This document shows positions 1 to 8,667 of a stretch of DNA of 42,716 bases, piece after piece. Both the position numbers and the translations under genes were made by a program. Each line of letters opens with the position of its first letter. Positions within the stretch are counted from its first letter, which is position 1. Below the pieces are notes generated by a model. The model had not been told where the DNA came from, ran no database searches, and saw only the letters and a list, made by a program, of their open reading frames with translations. Source of the DNA: Flammeovirgaceae bacterium UBA4465 (GTDB taxonomy: Bacteria > Bacteroidota > Bacteroidia > Cytophagales > Cyclobacteriaceae). The stretch is from assembly GCA_905182655.1 (NCBI GenBank), contig CAJJCN010000025.1, positions 1 to 42,716 of the forward strand, read 5' to 3'.

Positions 1-69
1 ATTGATAAAGGATGCTTGATCTCTGATGGCAAACTTTTCAAAACGATTGCGACTGCCGCAGTAGATTGA
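1..69 (+). CDS. C-terminal tail of a gene entering from the left (unidentified)
   Basis: An open frame runs from base 1 to a TGA at 67-69 and encodes 22 residues ending in TIATAAVD. It is convergent with gntK, whose stop lies at 107. The piece is too short to assign to a family. The call rests only on frame openness and on the gap it would otherwise leave, so it may be chance. Confidence 0.35.
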   Translation: MDKGCLISDGKLFKTIATAAVD

Positions 70-106
70 TTTTTCTGTAATACCTAAAGGTTATTTCTGT
101 CACAGA

Positions 107-607
107 TTATTTTTGAAGGTAAGCGATTACTAAATCGACATTTACCTCAAACGATTGAGTGGCGTCAAGCGTACATCCATCTTGGGGCGCTTCCAAAGCT
201 GCGAATTGAGAATCAAGGAGTGAGGCGGGCATAAAATGATTTTTTCTTAAAGCAAGTCGCTGTGCAATGGTTTTTTTATCTGCTTTAAGATAAATGAACA
301 ACATGTTTTCTGAAGTTCGAATGACTTGTCTGTAGGTACTTTTTAAGGCTGAACAAGCGATGATCGCACCCCCTTCAGCCTGTTGAATCGCCAATTGATG
401 CAGGTCTTTTAACCAGGGCCATCGATCTTCATCATTCAAAGGTATTCCTTGCTTCATTTTGCGGATATTCTCTTTTGAATGAAAATGATCCCCATCGTAA
501 AAAGGCCTATTGAGACGTTTCGATAACACTTTTCCAAAGGCAGTTTTACCCGAACAAGTCACACCCATTAAGATCAATACCTTAGGTCCCTTCATACGCT
601 GCATCAT
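107..607 (-). CDS. gntK: Gluconokinase
   Basis: Phosphorylates D-gluconate to 6-phosphogluconate with ATP in the cytoplasm, feeding the product of zwf and pgl into gnd. The 166-residue protein has the normal length for GntK. A P-loop GVTCSGKT lies at about residues 15-22, the family motif YDGDHFHSKEN at about 37-47, and a CSALKSTYR segment near 87-95, all diagnostic of the shikimate-kinase-like gluconokinases. Its start lies inside the end of pgl; three in-frame ATGs (607, 604, 595) give overlaps of 26, 23 or 14 bp, and I cannot choose between them. Third gene of a minus-strand zwf-pgl-gntK unit, so probably translationally coupled to pgl. No truncation is seen. Confidence 0.93.
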   Translation of the reverse strand: MMQRMKGPKVLILMGVTCSGKTAFGKVLSKRLNRPFYDGDHFHSKENIRKMKQGIPLNDEDRWPWLKDLHQLAIQQAEGGAIIACSALKSTYRQVIRTSENMLFIYLKADKKTIAQRLALRKNHFMPASLLDSQFAALEAPQDGCTLDATQSFEVNVDLVIAYLQK

Positions 608-1289
608 CTAGATACCAAGTCAAATGCCCATGTGTAGGTTTAATATATGCTGCCGGTAAATTTTCAAAATCTCGCTGATCTTTGAGAATAGATTTGATCC
701 GAGGATATTTTGCCTTACCCGTAATTAAAAAGACGATGGATCTGGCATTGTTAATGACTGGCCCGGTAAGTGTGACTCTTTTTTGGCCACTGATAGGGTG
801 CGTGGCCACTGCACAAACCTCTCTATGTTCCATTAATTCCATCTCATGTGGAAATATAGATGCGGTATGCCCATCTCCACCCATGCCTAAATAGATTAAA
901 TCAAAACAAGGCATTTCATTCACTAAGGGCAGTAATTCGTAAAGCAGATTACCGTATCGTTGGGCCTCTTGCTTAGGGTTATTTTCTCCCAATATCCTGA
1001 AAATATGTTCACTAGGAATATTTGCTGGATCAAAAAAGAGTGTTTTAGCCATTAAATAATTACTTTCGGAATCATCAGGGCCTACGCATCTTTCATCCCC
1101 CCAATAAAAACGCAACCGCGACCAATCATGATTTTTATATTTATTGGCTAAAATTTCAAACAGTAATTTGGGCGTGCTTCCTCCCGATAATGCGACATGA
1201 ATGACCTGCTTATCAGAAGAAAGCTTTACTAGCTGATTGGCAAAAGCCGATGCTAAAGCATCGGGTGTTTTAAAGATTATTTTTTTCAT
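582..1289 (-). CDS. pgl: 6-phosphogluconolactonase
   Basis: Hydrolyses 6-phosphogluconolactone to 6-phosphogluconate, the second step of the oxidative pentose phosphate pathway. The 235 residues match the usual DevB/Pgl length. Visible motifs are LSGGSTPK at 34-41 (sugar-phosphate binding), YWGDERCV at about 62-69, and MGGDGHTASIFP near 136-147, which holds the catalytic His of the family. The start ATG follows the zwf stop by 3 bp, and the 3' end overlaps gntK, so the three genes are almost certainly one transcript. The protein is soluble, with no signal peptide. Confidence 0.95.
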   Translation of the reverse strand: MKKIIFKTPDALASAFANQLVKLSSDKQVIHVALSGGSTPKLLFEILANKYKNHDWSRLRFYWGDERCVGPDDSESNYLMAKTLFFDPANIPSEHIFRILGENNPKQEAQRYGNLLYELLPLVNEMPCFDLIYLGMGGDGHTASIFPHEMELMEHREVCAVATHPISGQKRVTLTGPVINNARSIVFLITGKAKYPRIKSILKDQRDFENLPAAYIKPTHGHLTWYLDDAAYEGT

Positions 1290-1292
1290 TTT

Positions 1293-2822
1293 TTATAATT
1301 CACAATATTCACCGTCATGAGAAAGGTTTGTACTTGCATTTCTCCAAGCCATGTCCTCACCTTCAATCAATTCATTGATATGTTCGGGGCCCCAAGTGCC
1401 TGCAGGGTATCCATAAATGGGGATGTCAGGATCATTCTTCCATGCTTTTAAAATTGGATCAATAAATTCCCAAGAGTTTTCGACACTGTCACCACGCGCA
1501 TACAACGTCGAGTCTCCTTGCATACAGTCTAAAATAAGTCGCTCATAGGCGTCTGGGACATAATCTTGAGTCAAGCCATCATATTGAAAATCCATATTTA
1601 CGTCCTTGACTCTATTCCCCGCTCCGGGCACTTTGAGCCCAAACTTGAGTAGGATGCCTTCATTGGGCTGGATTCTGAAAATGAGTATATTATGTGCATG
1701 GTCAGAACCTTCATTTTTGAATAATTGGAGGTGGTTGGGTTTGAAGTGGATTACTACCTCTGAAACTCTTGTGGGCATTCTTTTGCCACTCCTGATGTAA
1801 AATGGGACACCTGCCCACCTCCAATTGTCAATAAAAAATTTCATGGCAGCGAACGTTTCCGTTCGAGAGGTTGGATGCACGCCATTTTCTTCTCGGTATC
1901 CCACGATTTGTTTATCTCTAACGTTGGCACTGGTATACTGTCCACGAATCACATTTTTTTTAACATCTGTAGCAGACATAGGTCTGAGCGACTGGAATAG
2001 TTTGTCCTTTTCGTTCCGAATGGCTTCTGAACTCATTTGATTTGGAGGCTCCATGGCTACTAATGAGAGCAACTGAAGCAAATGGTTTTGGATCATGTCT
2101 CTGAGTGCTCCCGCACCTTCATAATAGCCCCCTCGATTACCTACCCCAACACTTTCGGCCGAGGTTATCTCTATGCGTTGAATATAATTTCTGTTCCAAA
2201 GGGGCTCAAAAATGCTATTAGAAAACCGAGCAACCATTAGATTTTGAACGGTTTCCTTTCCGAGATAATGATCAATTCGATAAATTTGTTCCTCTTTGAA
2301 TTTCAACAAAAGATCTATGTTCAAAGCTCTAGCGGTTTCTAAATCATAACCAAAGGGTTTTTCAATAATCATCCGTTTCCATCCCTCTTTTTCCGTATTA
2401 AGATCGTGAGCAGCCAAATGATGTGCGATCGTTTTGTACAACATGGGTGGGGTGGAGAGATAAAAAATAACATTTGGATCAGGGTGCCCAGGCAGTATTT
2501 GTTGCAATTTATGTTTCAACGCAGCATAAGCCGAAGGATCACTGGTATCTAGTGAGATGTAATGCACCAATTCGGAAAATTTTTGAATCTCTTTAGATCT
2601 TTTCTCCTTTTTTTTAAAATATTTATTGTTAATGACCGCTTTCTCCCGATAGGACTGATCAGAGTAATTGCTTCTTCCAACACCAATAATGGCATAATCT
2701 TCAGGTATGTATCCCTTACGAAATAGGTTGAAAATTTCTGGCAATAACTTTCTTGAGGTTAAATCGCCCGAAGCGCCAAAAATTACCAGCACTTGTGATT
2801 CTACTTCTTTGTGGCTTATCAT
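1293..2822 (-). CDS. zwf: Glucose-6-phosphate 1-dehydrogenase
   Basis: Oxidises glucose-6-phosphate to 6-phosphogluconolactone with NADP+; entry step of the oxidative pentose phosphate pathway. The Rossmann motif GASGDLTSRK begins at about residue 16 and the substrate-binding signature RIDHYLGKE lies at about residue 185, preceded by the EKPFG motif; both are characteristic of G6PDH. The open frame can be extended to a TTG at 2852, but I chose the ATG at 2822 because it gives the usual short leader before the Rossmann strand and a normal length of 509 residues. First gene of zwf-pgl-gntK, divergent from gnd with only about 110 bp between the two starts, so both promoters share this gap. Confidence 0.95.
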   Translation of the reverse strand: MISHKEVESQVLVIFGASGDLTSRKLLPEIFNLFRKGYIPEDYAIIGVGRSNYSDQSYREKAVINNKYFKKKEKRSKEIQKFSELVHYISLDTSDPSAYAALKHKLQQILPGHPDPNVIFYLSTPPMLYKTIAHHLAAHDLNTEKEGWKRMIIEKPFGYDLETARALNIDLLLKFKEEQIYRIDHYLGKETVQNLMVARFSNSIFEPLWNRNYIQRIEITSAESVGVGNRGGYYEGAGALRDMIQNHLLQLLSLVAMEPPNQMSSEAIRNEKDKLFQSLRPMSATDVKKNVIRGQYTSANVRDKQIVGYREENGVHPTSRTETFAAMKFFIDNWRWAGVPFYIRSGKRMPTRVSEVVIHFKPNHLQLFKNEGSDHAHNILIFRIQPNEGILLKFGLKVPGAGNRVKDVNMDFQYDGLTQDYVPDAYERLILDCMQGDSTLYARGDSVENSWEFIDPILKAWKNDPDIPIYGYPAGTWGPEHINELIEGEDMAWRNASTNLSHDGEYCEL

Positions 2823-2876
2823 ACTTTTTGGTGAAAATGGATTCAAGTACAAACTAAATAATTACCATTTGATTTA

Positions 2877-2908
2877 TTGTCACAGAGATTATTGTTTTAT
2901 TAGTTTTG
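2877..2908 (+). promoter_or_regulatory. Bacteroidota-type promoter of gnd
   Basis: TTG at 2877-2879, a 21-nt gap, then TAGTTTTG at 2901-2908, which fits the TAnnTTTG -7 element. The gnd ATG lies 26 nt beyond it. The match is to a consensus known for Bacteroides and Flavobacterium; activity is inferred. It also supports the short gnd start, because the longer open frame would begin upstream of this promoter. Confidence 0.55.
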
Positions 2909-2934
2909 TTGAAATTTTTATAATATTTTTTCTT

Positions 2935-4335
2935 ATGGCACAATTGTTTGATTTTGGATTGGTAGGTTTAGGCGTGATGGGAAGAAATTTTCTATTGAAT
3001 GTGGCGGATCATCATTTTTCTTCGATAGGTCTTGACACAGACGCTCAAAAGGTAGCAGATTTAAAAAAAGAAGGTAATTCAGATGATATTGAGGGTACAT
3101 TAGATAAAGTAGAATTCATTAAAAAATTGGCTCGACCTAGGAAGATTATGCTACTCGTCCCGGCAGGAGGACCTGTGGACCATGTTATTGCCGATTTATT
3201 GCCCTTATTAGATTCAGGTGACTTGATCATTGATGGAGGGAACTCACATTTTGAAGATACCAATAGAAGATTTACTTCTTTAAAATCCAAGGACATTCAT
3301 TTCATGGGCGCAGGCGTCTCAGGGGGATCTGAAGGCGCAAGAAAAGGTCCTAGTATTATGCCTGGAGGTGACCGAACGGCTTATCAGCTCATCAAGCCTG
3401 TCTTTGAGGCGGTGGCTGCAAAAGTCAATAACGAACCATGTGTAGACTTTATGGGACAAGGTTCTGCAGGTAATTATGTGAAAATGATTCATAATGGCAT
3501 TGAATATGCTTTAATGCAGCTCATAGGTGAGTCCTATCACATTATGAAGCGGGGATTACAATTGGATAACCCCAGCTTGAAACAAACGTATTATGATTGG
3601 AATCAGGGAGACTTGCAGTCTTTTCTAGTTGAAATTACCAGTCAAATATTTGATAAAAAAGATGATGTTGTGCCTGGTGATTTGGTAGATCAAATTTTAG
3701 ATAAGGCCAAGCAAAAGGGTACTGGTAAATGGACTTCTCAAAATGCCATGGACCTAGGTATTGCCATACCTACGATTGATGCAGCGGTTTCGATGCGACA
3801 AATTTCGGGTATGAAAGACATTCGCATGACGGCTTCTGAAAAATATACAGAGGCATCCCATTTACCTACAAGCGATCCCAGTATTGATGAGGTGCGAGAT
3901 GCCTTATATTTCGCCTTTATAATAAGCTATGCACAAGGTATGGATCAATTGAGTAGGGCATCAGAAGAATATCAATACGGTTTAAATTTGGAATGTATAG
4001 CAAAAATATGGAGAGGCGGATGCATCATTCGAGCGCGATTTTTGGAAGATATTCGCTTGGCTTATCAAAATGATCCTTCATTAGATAGCTTATTGTTATC
4101 TCCTGTGATCGTTCAGAAAATCAATGCAGTTATTGGCGCTACACGAAAAGTAGTGCAATACACTGTGGCCAAGGGAATTCCTACTTTGGCTTTGTCCAAT
4201 GCCCTCAATTATTTTGATGCATTCAAGAGCGCGCATTTGCCCCTAAATTTAATTCAAGCACAAAGAGACTTATTTGGATCCCATACTTATGAAAGGCAGG
4301 ATAGACCGGGTGTTTTTCATTCAGATTGGAATTAA
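2935..4335 (+). CDS. gnd: 6-phosphogluconate dehydrogenase, decarboxylating
   Basis: Converts 6-phosphogluconate to ribulose-5-phosphate, CO2 and NADPH. The Rossmann motif GLGVMGRN sits at residues 11-18; the substrate signature GAGVSGGSEGARKGPSIMPGG lies near residue 128 with the general-base segment KMIHNGIEYALMQLIGES near 183, both hallmarks of 6PGDH. The length of 466 residues is typical. The frame is open back to 2707, but that extension has no dehydrogenase similarity, overlaps the zwf N-terminus and precedes the putative promoter, so the ATG at 2935 is taken. It diverges from zwf, giving a complete oxidative branch in one place. The last 4 bp overlap the convergent ROK kinase gene, leaving no room for a terminator. 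Confidence 0.95.
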   Translation: MAQLFDFGLVGLGVMGRNFLLNVADHHFSSIGLDTDAQKVADLKKEGNSDDIEGTLDKVEFIKKLARPRKIMLLVPAGGPVDHVIADLLPLLDSGDLIIDGGNSHFEDTNRRFTSLKSKDIHFMGAGVSGGSEGARKGPSIMPGGDRTAYQLIKPVFEAVAAKVNNEPCVDFMGQGSAGNYVKMIHNGIEYALMQLIGESYHIMKRGLQLDNPSLKQTYYDWNQGDLQSFLVEITSQIFDKKDDVVPGDLVDQILDKAKQKGTGKWTSQNAMDLGIAIPTIDAAVSMRQISGMKDIRMTASEKYTEASHLPTSDPSIDEVRDALYFAFIISYAQGMDQLSRASEEYQYGLNLECIAKIWRGGCIIRARFLEDIRLAYQNDPSLDSLLLSPVIVQKINAVIGATRKVVQYTVAKGIPTLALSNALNYFDAFKSAHLPLNLIQAQRDLFGSHTYERQDRPGVFHSDWN

Positions 4336-5084
4336 TCTGTTTGCTTTTTGAAATAATTACCCGCACTTACGGCGGCACCGATAATGCCTGCATTGTTTTT
4401 TAATTGGGCAGGAATGACGGGTGTATCACATTTTAGATACGGTTCATAAAGCTTAAATTTTTTACTGATACCACCTCCCAAAATAAACAGATCAGGCGTG
4501 AGTAAGAGCTCTACTCTTCTTAGGTAGCGAGAGAAGCGTTTTCCCCACTGACTCCAGGACAAACGCTCGGCTTCTCTTATCGAATTGGCAGCATAATGTT
4601 CTCCATACCTACCTTTAATTTTTAAGAAACCAAGTTCGGTGTTTGGATAAAGGGATCCCTCATTAAATAAGGCAGAACCAATACCTGTGCCGACGGTAAG
4701 AAAAATGAGATTACCTTTCTTATCCTGTCCAGACCCAAATGCAATTTCGGCTTTACCGGCGGCATCGGCATCATTGATGACGTAGGTAGGGCATCCGGAG
4801 GCCTCAGTTAATAAATTTGCGGCATTCAACCCAATCCATTGTCTGTCTATATTAGAGGCGGTACGAACGACTCCTTTTTGGATCACTGAGGGGAAACCAC
4901 ATCCAATTTCTTTTTTCCAGTCGAAAAACCGAACCAATTCAACAATAGTTTCAATGACCAATTGAGGGCTAGCGGGCTGTGGAGTAGATAGTCTTTTGCG
5001 ACTTGTAACCAACTGACCCGTGACTGTATTAATTATGGCTCCTTTGATACCCGTTCCTCCAACATCTATTCCTAATAACTCCAT
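4332..5084 (-). CDS. ppgK: Polyphosphate glucokinase-like ROK kinase
   Basis: Predicted to phosphorylate glucose to glucose-6-phosphate, with polyphosphate or ATP as donor, supplying zwf. The phosphate-binding motif GIDVGGTGIKGA lies at residues 5-16, NDADAAGKAEIAFG in the middle carries the catalytic Asp region, followed by TVGTGIGSALF and GGGISKK. The 250-residue length, the early TPQPASP loop and the absence of the usual ROK Cys-rich zinc motif fit the PpgK branch better than ordinary ROK glucokinases. Convergent with gnd, with a 4-bp overlap. Donor preference cannot be read from the sequence; a plain ATP glucokinase remains possible. Confidence 0.85.
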   Translation of the reverse strand: MELLGIDVGGTGIKGAIINTVTGQLVTSRKRLSTPQPASPQLVIETIVELVRFFDWKKEIGCGFPSVIQKGVVRTASNIDRQWIGLNAANLLTEASGCPTYVINDADAAGKAEIAFGSGQDKKGNLIFLTVGTGIGSALFNEGSLYPNTELGFLKIKGRYGEHYAANSIREAERLSWSQWGKRFSRYLRRVELLLTPDLFILGGGISKKFKLYEPYLKCDTPVIPAQLKNNAGIIGAAVSAGNYFKKQTD

Positions 5085-5157
5085 TCATTCAAAATGTGAA
5101 TAGCAATGATACTAAAAATGAGTGTTTGTAGTACTTATCCAAGGATTTTATTTATAT

Positions 5158-5187
5158 TTATTCAATAATTATTCGAATATTGAATAA
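5158..5187. repeat. Inverted repeat upstream of the zinc-ribbon membrane gene
   Basis: TTATTCAATA (5158-5167) and TATTGAATAA (5178-5187) are perfect 10-bp arms around a 10-nt spacer that itself contains the palindrome TTCGAA (5172-5177). The element ends 32 bp before the ATG at 5220. It could be an operator or a 5' hairpin. It lies in AT-rich DNA, so chance is not excluded. Confidence 0.4.
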
Positions 5188-5219
5188 TAACCAACAAACT
5201 ACACATTAACTATTTTACA

Positions 5220-5960
5220 ATGAACACATTAGAACCGATTTGGATACAATTATTTAAGAACGGCAGTTTTGCGTTTTTATTGTTGTTACTTATAAATCAA
5301 ATGGTTTATTTCGTTTTACTTATGAGTAAAACAAACAGATCTGACAAGTATAAATTTGCCGTTCACAATGAAGTTAAATATCTAAAAAGGACGGCTAATT
5401 TGTTTTCAATAGCTATATTCTTTTATTTATTTGGTCTTATTTCTGGATGGTTAGGTTTAGCTCAGTCATATGAATTTATTTTTGTTGCTTTTATGGCGTT
5501 CATGATCACTTTTATGATAGGTTATGGTTTTACCATGTATTTGCAATACTATTATCCTTTCGTTTTGGAGAAACGGCTAAAATCTATTCGTTTCAATAAA
5601 TTAAAATCTTCTAGTGGAAATTACATGAAGTTGTTGAATGAGTTAGAAGAAGATGAATTCATGTCCGATGAAATGATCGCTTTAGAAGATGCTTCTCAGG
5701 CAGATTTTGATGTATGGATTGATGAAGTATCAGGAGAAAAAGTCATTCAAAAATATGATATTTCAGAAAAAGCATTGATCTGTTCAAAATGCAATTTCAG
5801 AACGCTGAAGGAGCGAAATGAAAAGGTGACAAAACATGCTTCAGAGTTCGAAGAGGGCTTACTAGAAAGAACCTATAATTGCACCTATTGTAATCACAGA
5901 GAACTGAAAGAGCTCAAGATATTGAGTTGGAGTAAGAAAAGAGAGCTCGAGGAAATTTAA
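5220..5960 (+). CDS. Membrane protein with C-terminal zinc ribbon, unknown function
   Basis: I do not recognise this 246-residue protein. Hydrophobic stretches near residues 12-35, 60-80 and 86-110 suggest three membrane helices, followed by a soluble charged tail. The tail ends with two CxxC pairs, C188/C191 (CSKC) and C221/C224 (CTYC), spaced like a zinc ribbon. An acidic stretch (about residues 142-160, rich in Glu and Asp) links the two parts. It stands alone: the upstream ROK gene is divergent and the downstream trhO convergent. A dyad in the leader may regulate it. A role in envelope sensing or protein recruitment would be guesswork. Confidence 0.75.
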   Translation: MNTLEPIWIQLFKNGSFAFLLLLLINQMVYFVLLMSKTNRSDKYKFAVHNEVKYLKRTANLFSIAIFFYLFGLISGWLGLAQSYEFIFVAFMAFMITFMIGYGFTMYLQYYYPFVLEKRLKSIRFNKLKSSSGNYMKLLNELEEDEFMSDEMIALEDASQADFDVWIDEVSGEKVIQKYDISEKALICSKCNFRTLKERNEKVTKHASEFEEGLLERTYNCTYCNHRELKELKILSWSKKRELEEI

Positions 5961-5989
5961 ATAAGAGGCTTAGCAAAGAATTTTTAGGT

Positions 5990-7015
5990 TCATTGAATTT
6001 TTTCTTTGAACCTTCCTTTTTTAAATATTTTATGTTCACTTTTAGTGCCCCTCCTTAACTCCTTTTGCTCTTCCAAAGGTTTGGCATTGATCTCTTTACA
6101 TGTGGATGTACAACAATGATCCATGGCCTCTCCACAAGTGCTGCACTGGATGAATAGTAGATGGCAGGCTTCGTTAGCACAGTTCACATGGGTGTCTGAT
6201 GGTTTACCGCATTGATGACATGTGGAAATAATTTCCTTGGAGATACGCTCCGCCATTCGCTGGTCAAAAACAAAGTTTTTACCTTTAAACTTATTTTCTA
6301 AATTAAGTACTTTTACTTGTCTAGCATATTCTATGATGCCACCCTCCAATTGAAATAACTTTTTAAAGCCTTTGTGTTTGAAATACGCACTGGCCTTCTC
6401 ACATCTTATCCCACCAGTGCAATACATGACGATGTTTTTATTGGTTTTATGTGGCTCAATATCTTTTTCTATTATTTTCAAGGAATCCCGAAAGGTATCT
6501 ACATCTGGAGTGAGGGCATTTTCAAAATGACCTATTTCCGTTTCATAATGATTACGCATATCGACTAAAACAGTATCGGGATCAGCTATGATTTGATTAA
6601 ATGCTTCTGCTTTTAGATGGGTTCCCACGTCTGTAGGGTCAAAGGTTTTGTCATCAAGCCCATCGGCCAGTATTTTTGAGCGAACTTTTATTTTAAGTTT
6701 TAAAAACGATTTATCAAATTGCTCAACGGCGATATTTAATCGGAGGCCTTTAAGAAAGGTAATATCGTCTAATGTTTGTTTAAAGTTATGAAATTGAGGG
6801 GCGGGCACAGAAAGTTGTGCGTTGATTCCTTCACTTGCAACAAAGATTCTACCCAAAACATGTAGAGCCCGCCAATGGGCATACAAGTGATTCCTAAATG
6901 ATTCAGGATTACTTAAATTATGATATTTGTAGAAAGAGAGTGTCAATCTCTTTATGCCTGCTTGATCTATGAGTGCGGCTTGCTCATGCGCACTTAGGTT
7001 GTTGTATAGTTGCAT
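5990..7015 (-). CDS. trhO: Oxygen-dependent tRNA uridine(34) hydroxylase TrhO (YceA family)
   Basis: Hydroxylates U34 of certain tRNAs using O2, the first step to 5-methoxyuridine or cmo5U-type wobble bases. The rhodanese domain occupies about residues 120-225, with the essential Cys199 in YCTGGIRCEKA and a second Cys at 205; the N-terminal acylphosphatase-like domain (about 10-105) includes VASEGINAQLS. The C-terminus is Cys-rich (CHQCGKP, CSTCGEAMDHCC), the usual tail of the TrhO family. The length of 341 residues is close to the norm. Single-gene unit with an exact TAACTTTG element 22 nt before its start. Confidence 0.93.
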   Translation of the reverse strand: MQLYNNLSAHEQAALIDQAGIKRLTLSFYKYHNLSNPESFRNHLYAHWRALHVLGRIFVASEGINAQLSVPAPQFHNFKQTLDDITFLKGLRLNIAVEQFDKSFLKLKIKVRSKILADGLDDKTFDPTDVGTHLKAEAFNQIIADPDTVLVDMRNHYETEIGHFENALTPDVDTFRDSLKIIEKDIEPHKTNKNIVMYCTGGIRCEKASAYFKHKGFKKLFQLEGGIIEYARQVKVLNLENKFKGKNFVFDQRMAERISKEIISTCHQCGKPSDTHVNCANEACHLLFIQCSTCGEAMDHCCTSTCKEINAKPLEEQKELRRGTKSEHKIFKKGRFKEKIQ

Positions 7016-7036
7016 CCCATACTATATTTTATTGCT

Positions 7037-7044
7037 CAAAGTTA
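7037..7044 (-). promoter_or_regulatory. -7 element of the trhO promoter
   Basis: On the minus strand this reads TAACTTTG, an exact TAnnTTTG match ending 22 nt from the trhO ATG. No TTG lies at the expected -33 distance, so only the -7 half is supported. Confidence 0.4.
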
Positions 7045-7092
7045 CTTTTTTGTCTTGGAAACAGCGATATAATGAGCGTGTTTTGAGGCTAC

Positions 7093-7701
7093 TTATTTTA
7101 ATTCTGTTATTTTAATATTTCGCCATTTTACTTTAATTCCGCCCCCGTCATGGATTTGAAGGACAATAGACCCCTTTCCTTTCCCAATAAGGCTATCATT
7201 AATGGATACCATAGGGATATTGTTGAGCCAAGTTGACACTTGATCTCCTTGTGCGACTACTTTTAAGGTATTCCATTCTCCCATTTTAAGCACCGAATCA
7301 GTTTCAGCAGGAGGTTTGATGAGCCATCCACGACCATAAGATTCATAAATACCTCCAGTTTTGTCTTTGGGATGACCCGCAGGCGCAACTTCTACTTGCC
7401 AACCACTGATTTTGGTTCCTTCTAAGGTAGACCTAAAAAACACGCCACTATTGCCATTGGCTTCCTGCTTAAATTCCAAGACCAATTCAAAATTATTATA
7501 ATATTTATTGGTAGCTAAATAGCCATAATTTTGATCTGGTCCACTTTCACAAATAAGCTCACCTTCATTAACATACCATTTTTCAGTACCATACACGGTC
7601 CAGCCCTCCAGGTTTTTACCATTAAATAAATCAGAGGTTTGTGCAGTGACTTGCAGGGTAAAGAACCAAAGAAAAAGGATATTAAGGTATTTGTATTTCA
7701 T
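7093..7701 (-). CDS. Exported DUF1080 (3-keto-disaccharide hydrolase fold) protein
   Basis: A 202-residue protein with a signal peptide (residues 1-20, ending QVTAQ) followed by one DUF1080 domain. Typical motifs are LFNGKNLEGWTVYG near 25-38, GELICESG, FEQ-type strand FELVLEFKQEANGNSGVFFRS near 70-90, and WNTLKVVAQGDQVSTWLN near 142-159. These are concanavalin-A-like jelly rolls common in Bacteroidota and Planctomycetota, and some members hydrolyse 3-keto-glycosides. The substrate here is not readable. It faces the DUF4956 operon across a 291-bp gap and is downstream of nothing on its own strand, so it is probably monocistronic. Confidence 0.88.
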   Translation of the reverse strand: MKYKYLNILFLWFFTLQVTAQTSDLFNGKNLEGWTVYGTEKWYVNEGELICESGPDQNYGYLATNKYYNNFELVLEFKQEANGNSGVFFRSTLEGTKISGWQVEVAPAGHPKDKTGGIYESYGRGWLIKPPAETDSVLKMGEWNTLKVVAQGDQVSTWLNNIPMVSINDSLIGKGKGSIVLQIHDGGGIKVKWRNIKITELK

Positions 7702-7730
7702 GTTTTTATCTTTTTAAAAAGCTAATTAAT

Positions 7731-7761
7731 TAAATGTAGCGGTAATAAATGATTAACACAA
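7731..7761 (-). promoter_or_regulatory. Possible promoter of the DUF1080 gene
   Basis: Minus strand: TTG (7761-7759), a 20-nt gap, TACATTTA (7738-7731), seven of eight bases of a degenerate TAnnTTTG. The ATG is 29 nt further on. Spacing fits the consensus; the last base does not. Confidence 0.35.
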
Positions 7762-7992
7762 GTTGATTTATTGAATAGGTTAAGAATAGGAGATCATTCC
7801 TACTGACATGATTCATCTTTATAAATAAATTTTTCTGGTTTATTTAGTTTGGTCAATTAAAGAATAAGTCAACTAATTTAGTCTAATCCAATACTCGGCT
7901 CTTAGGGTTAACTTAATTCTTTGATTAAAATGACTTAATGGTTAGTTCTTTCATTAAATTATGATTTTTTTTGTGCTTCAATTAAATAAATT

Positions 7993-8667
7993 ATGCTCGA
8001 GAGTTTTTTAGAAGGAGTAAATTATTACGACTTCCCCTCCTTAGAGGTGGCTATCTTTTCATTATTGCTCGCGTTCACACTCAGTTCCGCGATTGCACTG
8101 ACTTTTCATTTTACCTTTCAGGGTGTTCATTTCCCTAATTATTTCTTCCAAGCCATTGTTTTAAGTTCCATTGTGACCTCCATGATTATTATGTCTGTGG
8201 GAAATAATCTAGCGGTCGGATTTGGAATCATAGGTGCCGTAGCTATCATTAGGTTTAGAACATTGGTTTCAGATCCCAGAAATATCATTTTCATGTTCGC
8301 AGGGATCTCTGTCGGGATCACCACGGGGGTCTATGGCTATGCTGTGAGTGTGAGCGGGACGATTTTATTTTGTTTGGTAGCCCTCATGTTGAGATTTTCT
8401 CGATATGCCAAATCAGAAAACACCTTATTTGAAGTACTCATTTCCCATGAAAATCCGATTACATTTTCGTTGCAAGAATATTTAACGCATACGTTTGAAA
8501 TCAATATCGTTTCACAGCGAAAATTGTCTGATGGAAGCTTTAAGAATGAATATCACTTATTGGCAAAATCGAAAATTTCAGAAAAGGATGTTTTCAACCA
8601 ACTTACATCCATAACAGGTGTGAAAGAACTTAAAGTGGTAAGGAAAAAAATAGCTTCTCAATTGTGA
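7993..8667 (+). CDS. DUF4956 integral membrane protein
   Basis: A 224-residue protein with about five membrane helices in residues 15-135 and a soluble C-terminal domain of about 85 residues. The signature GFGIIGAVAIIRFRTLVSDPRN (about 75-96) followed by a glycine-rich helix identifies DUF4956, a family related to the MgtC/YhiD membrane domain. The molecular function of the family is unknown to me; elsewhere it is seen beside VTC-type polyphosphate polymerase or CotH genes, which are absent here. First gene of a plus-strand unit: its TGA overlaps the GTG start of the adaptor gene by 4 bp. No exact promoter motif was found in the preceding 291 bp. Confidence 0.88.
   Translation: MLESFLEGVNYYDFPSLEVAIFSLLLAFTLSSAIALTFHFTFQGVHFPNYFFQAIVLSSIVTSMIIMSVGNNLAVGFGIIGAVAIIRFRTLVSDPRNIIFMFAGISVGITTGVYGYAVSVSGTILFCLVALMLRFSRYAKSENTLFEVLISHENPITFSLQEYLTHTFEINIVSQRKLSDGSFKNEYHLLAKSKISEKDVFNQLTSITGVKELKVVRKKIASQL

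Noticed and set aside
2707-2934. N-terminal extension of gnd to an upstream ATG
   Set aside because: It overlaps zwf on the opposite strand, has no dehydrogenase character and precedes the TTG-N21-TAGTTTTG promoter.
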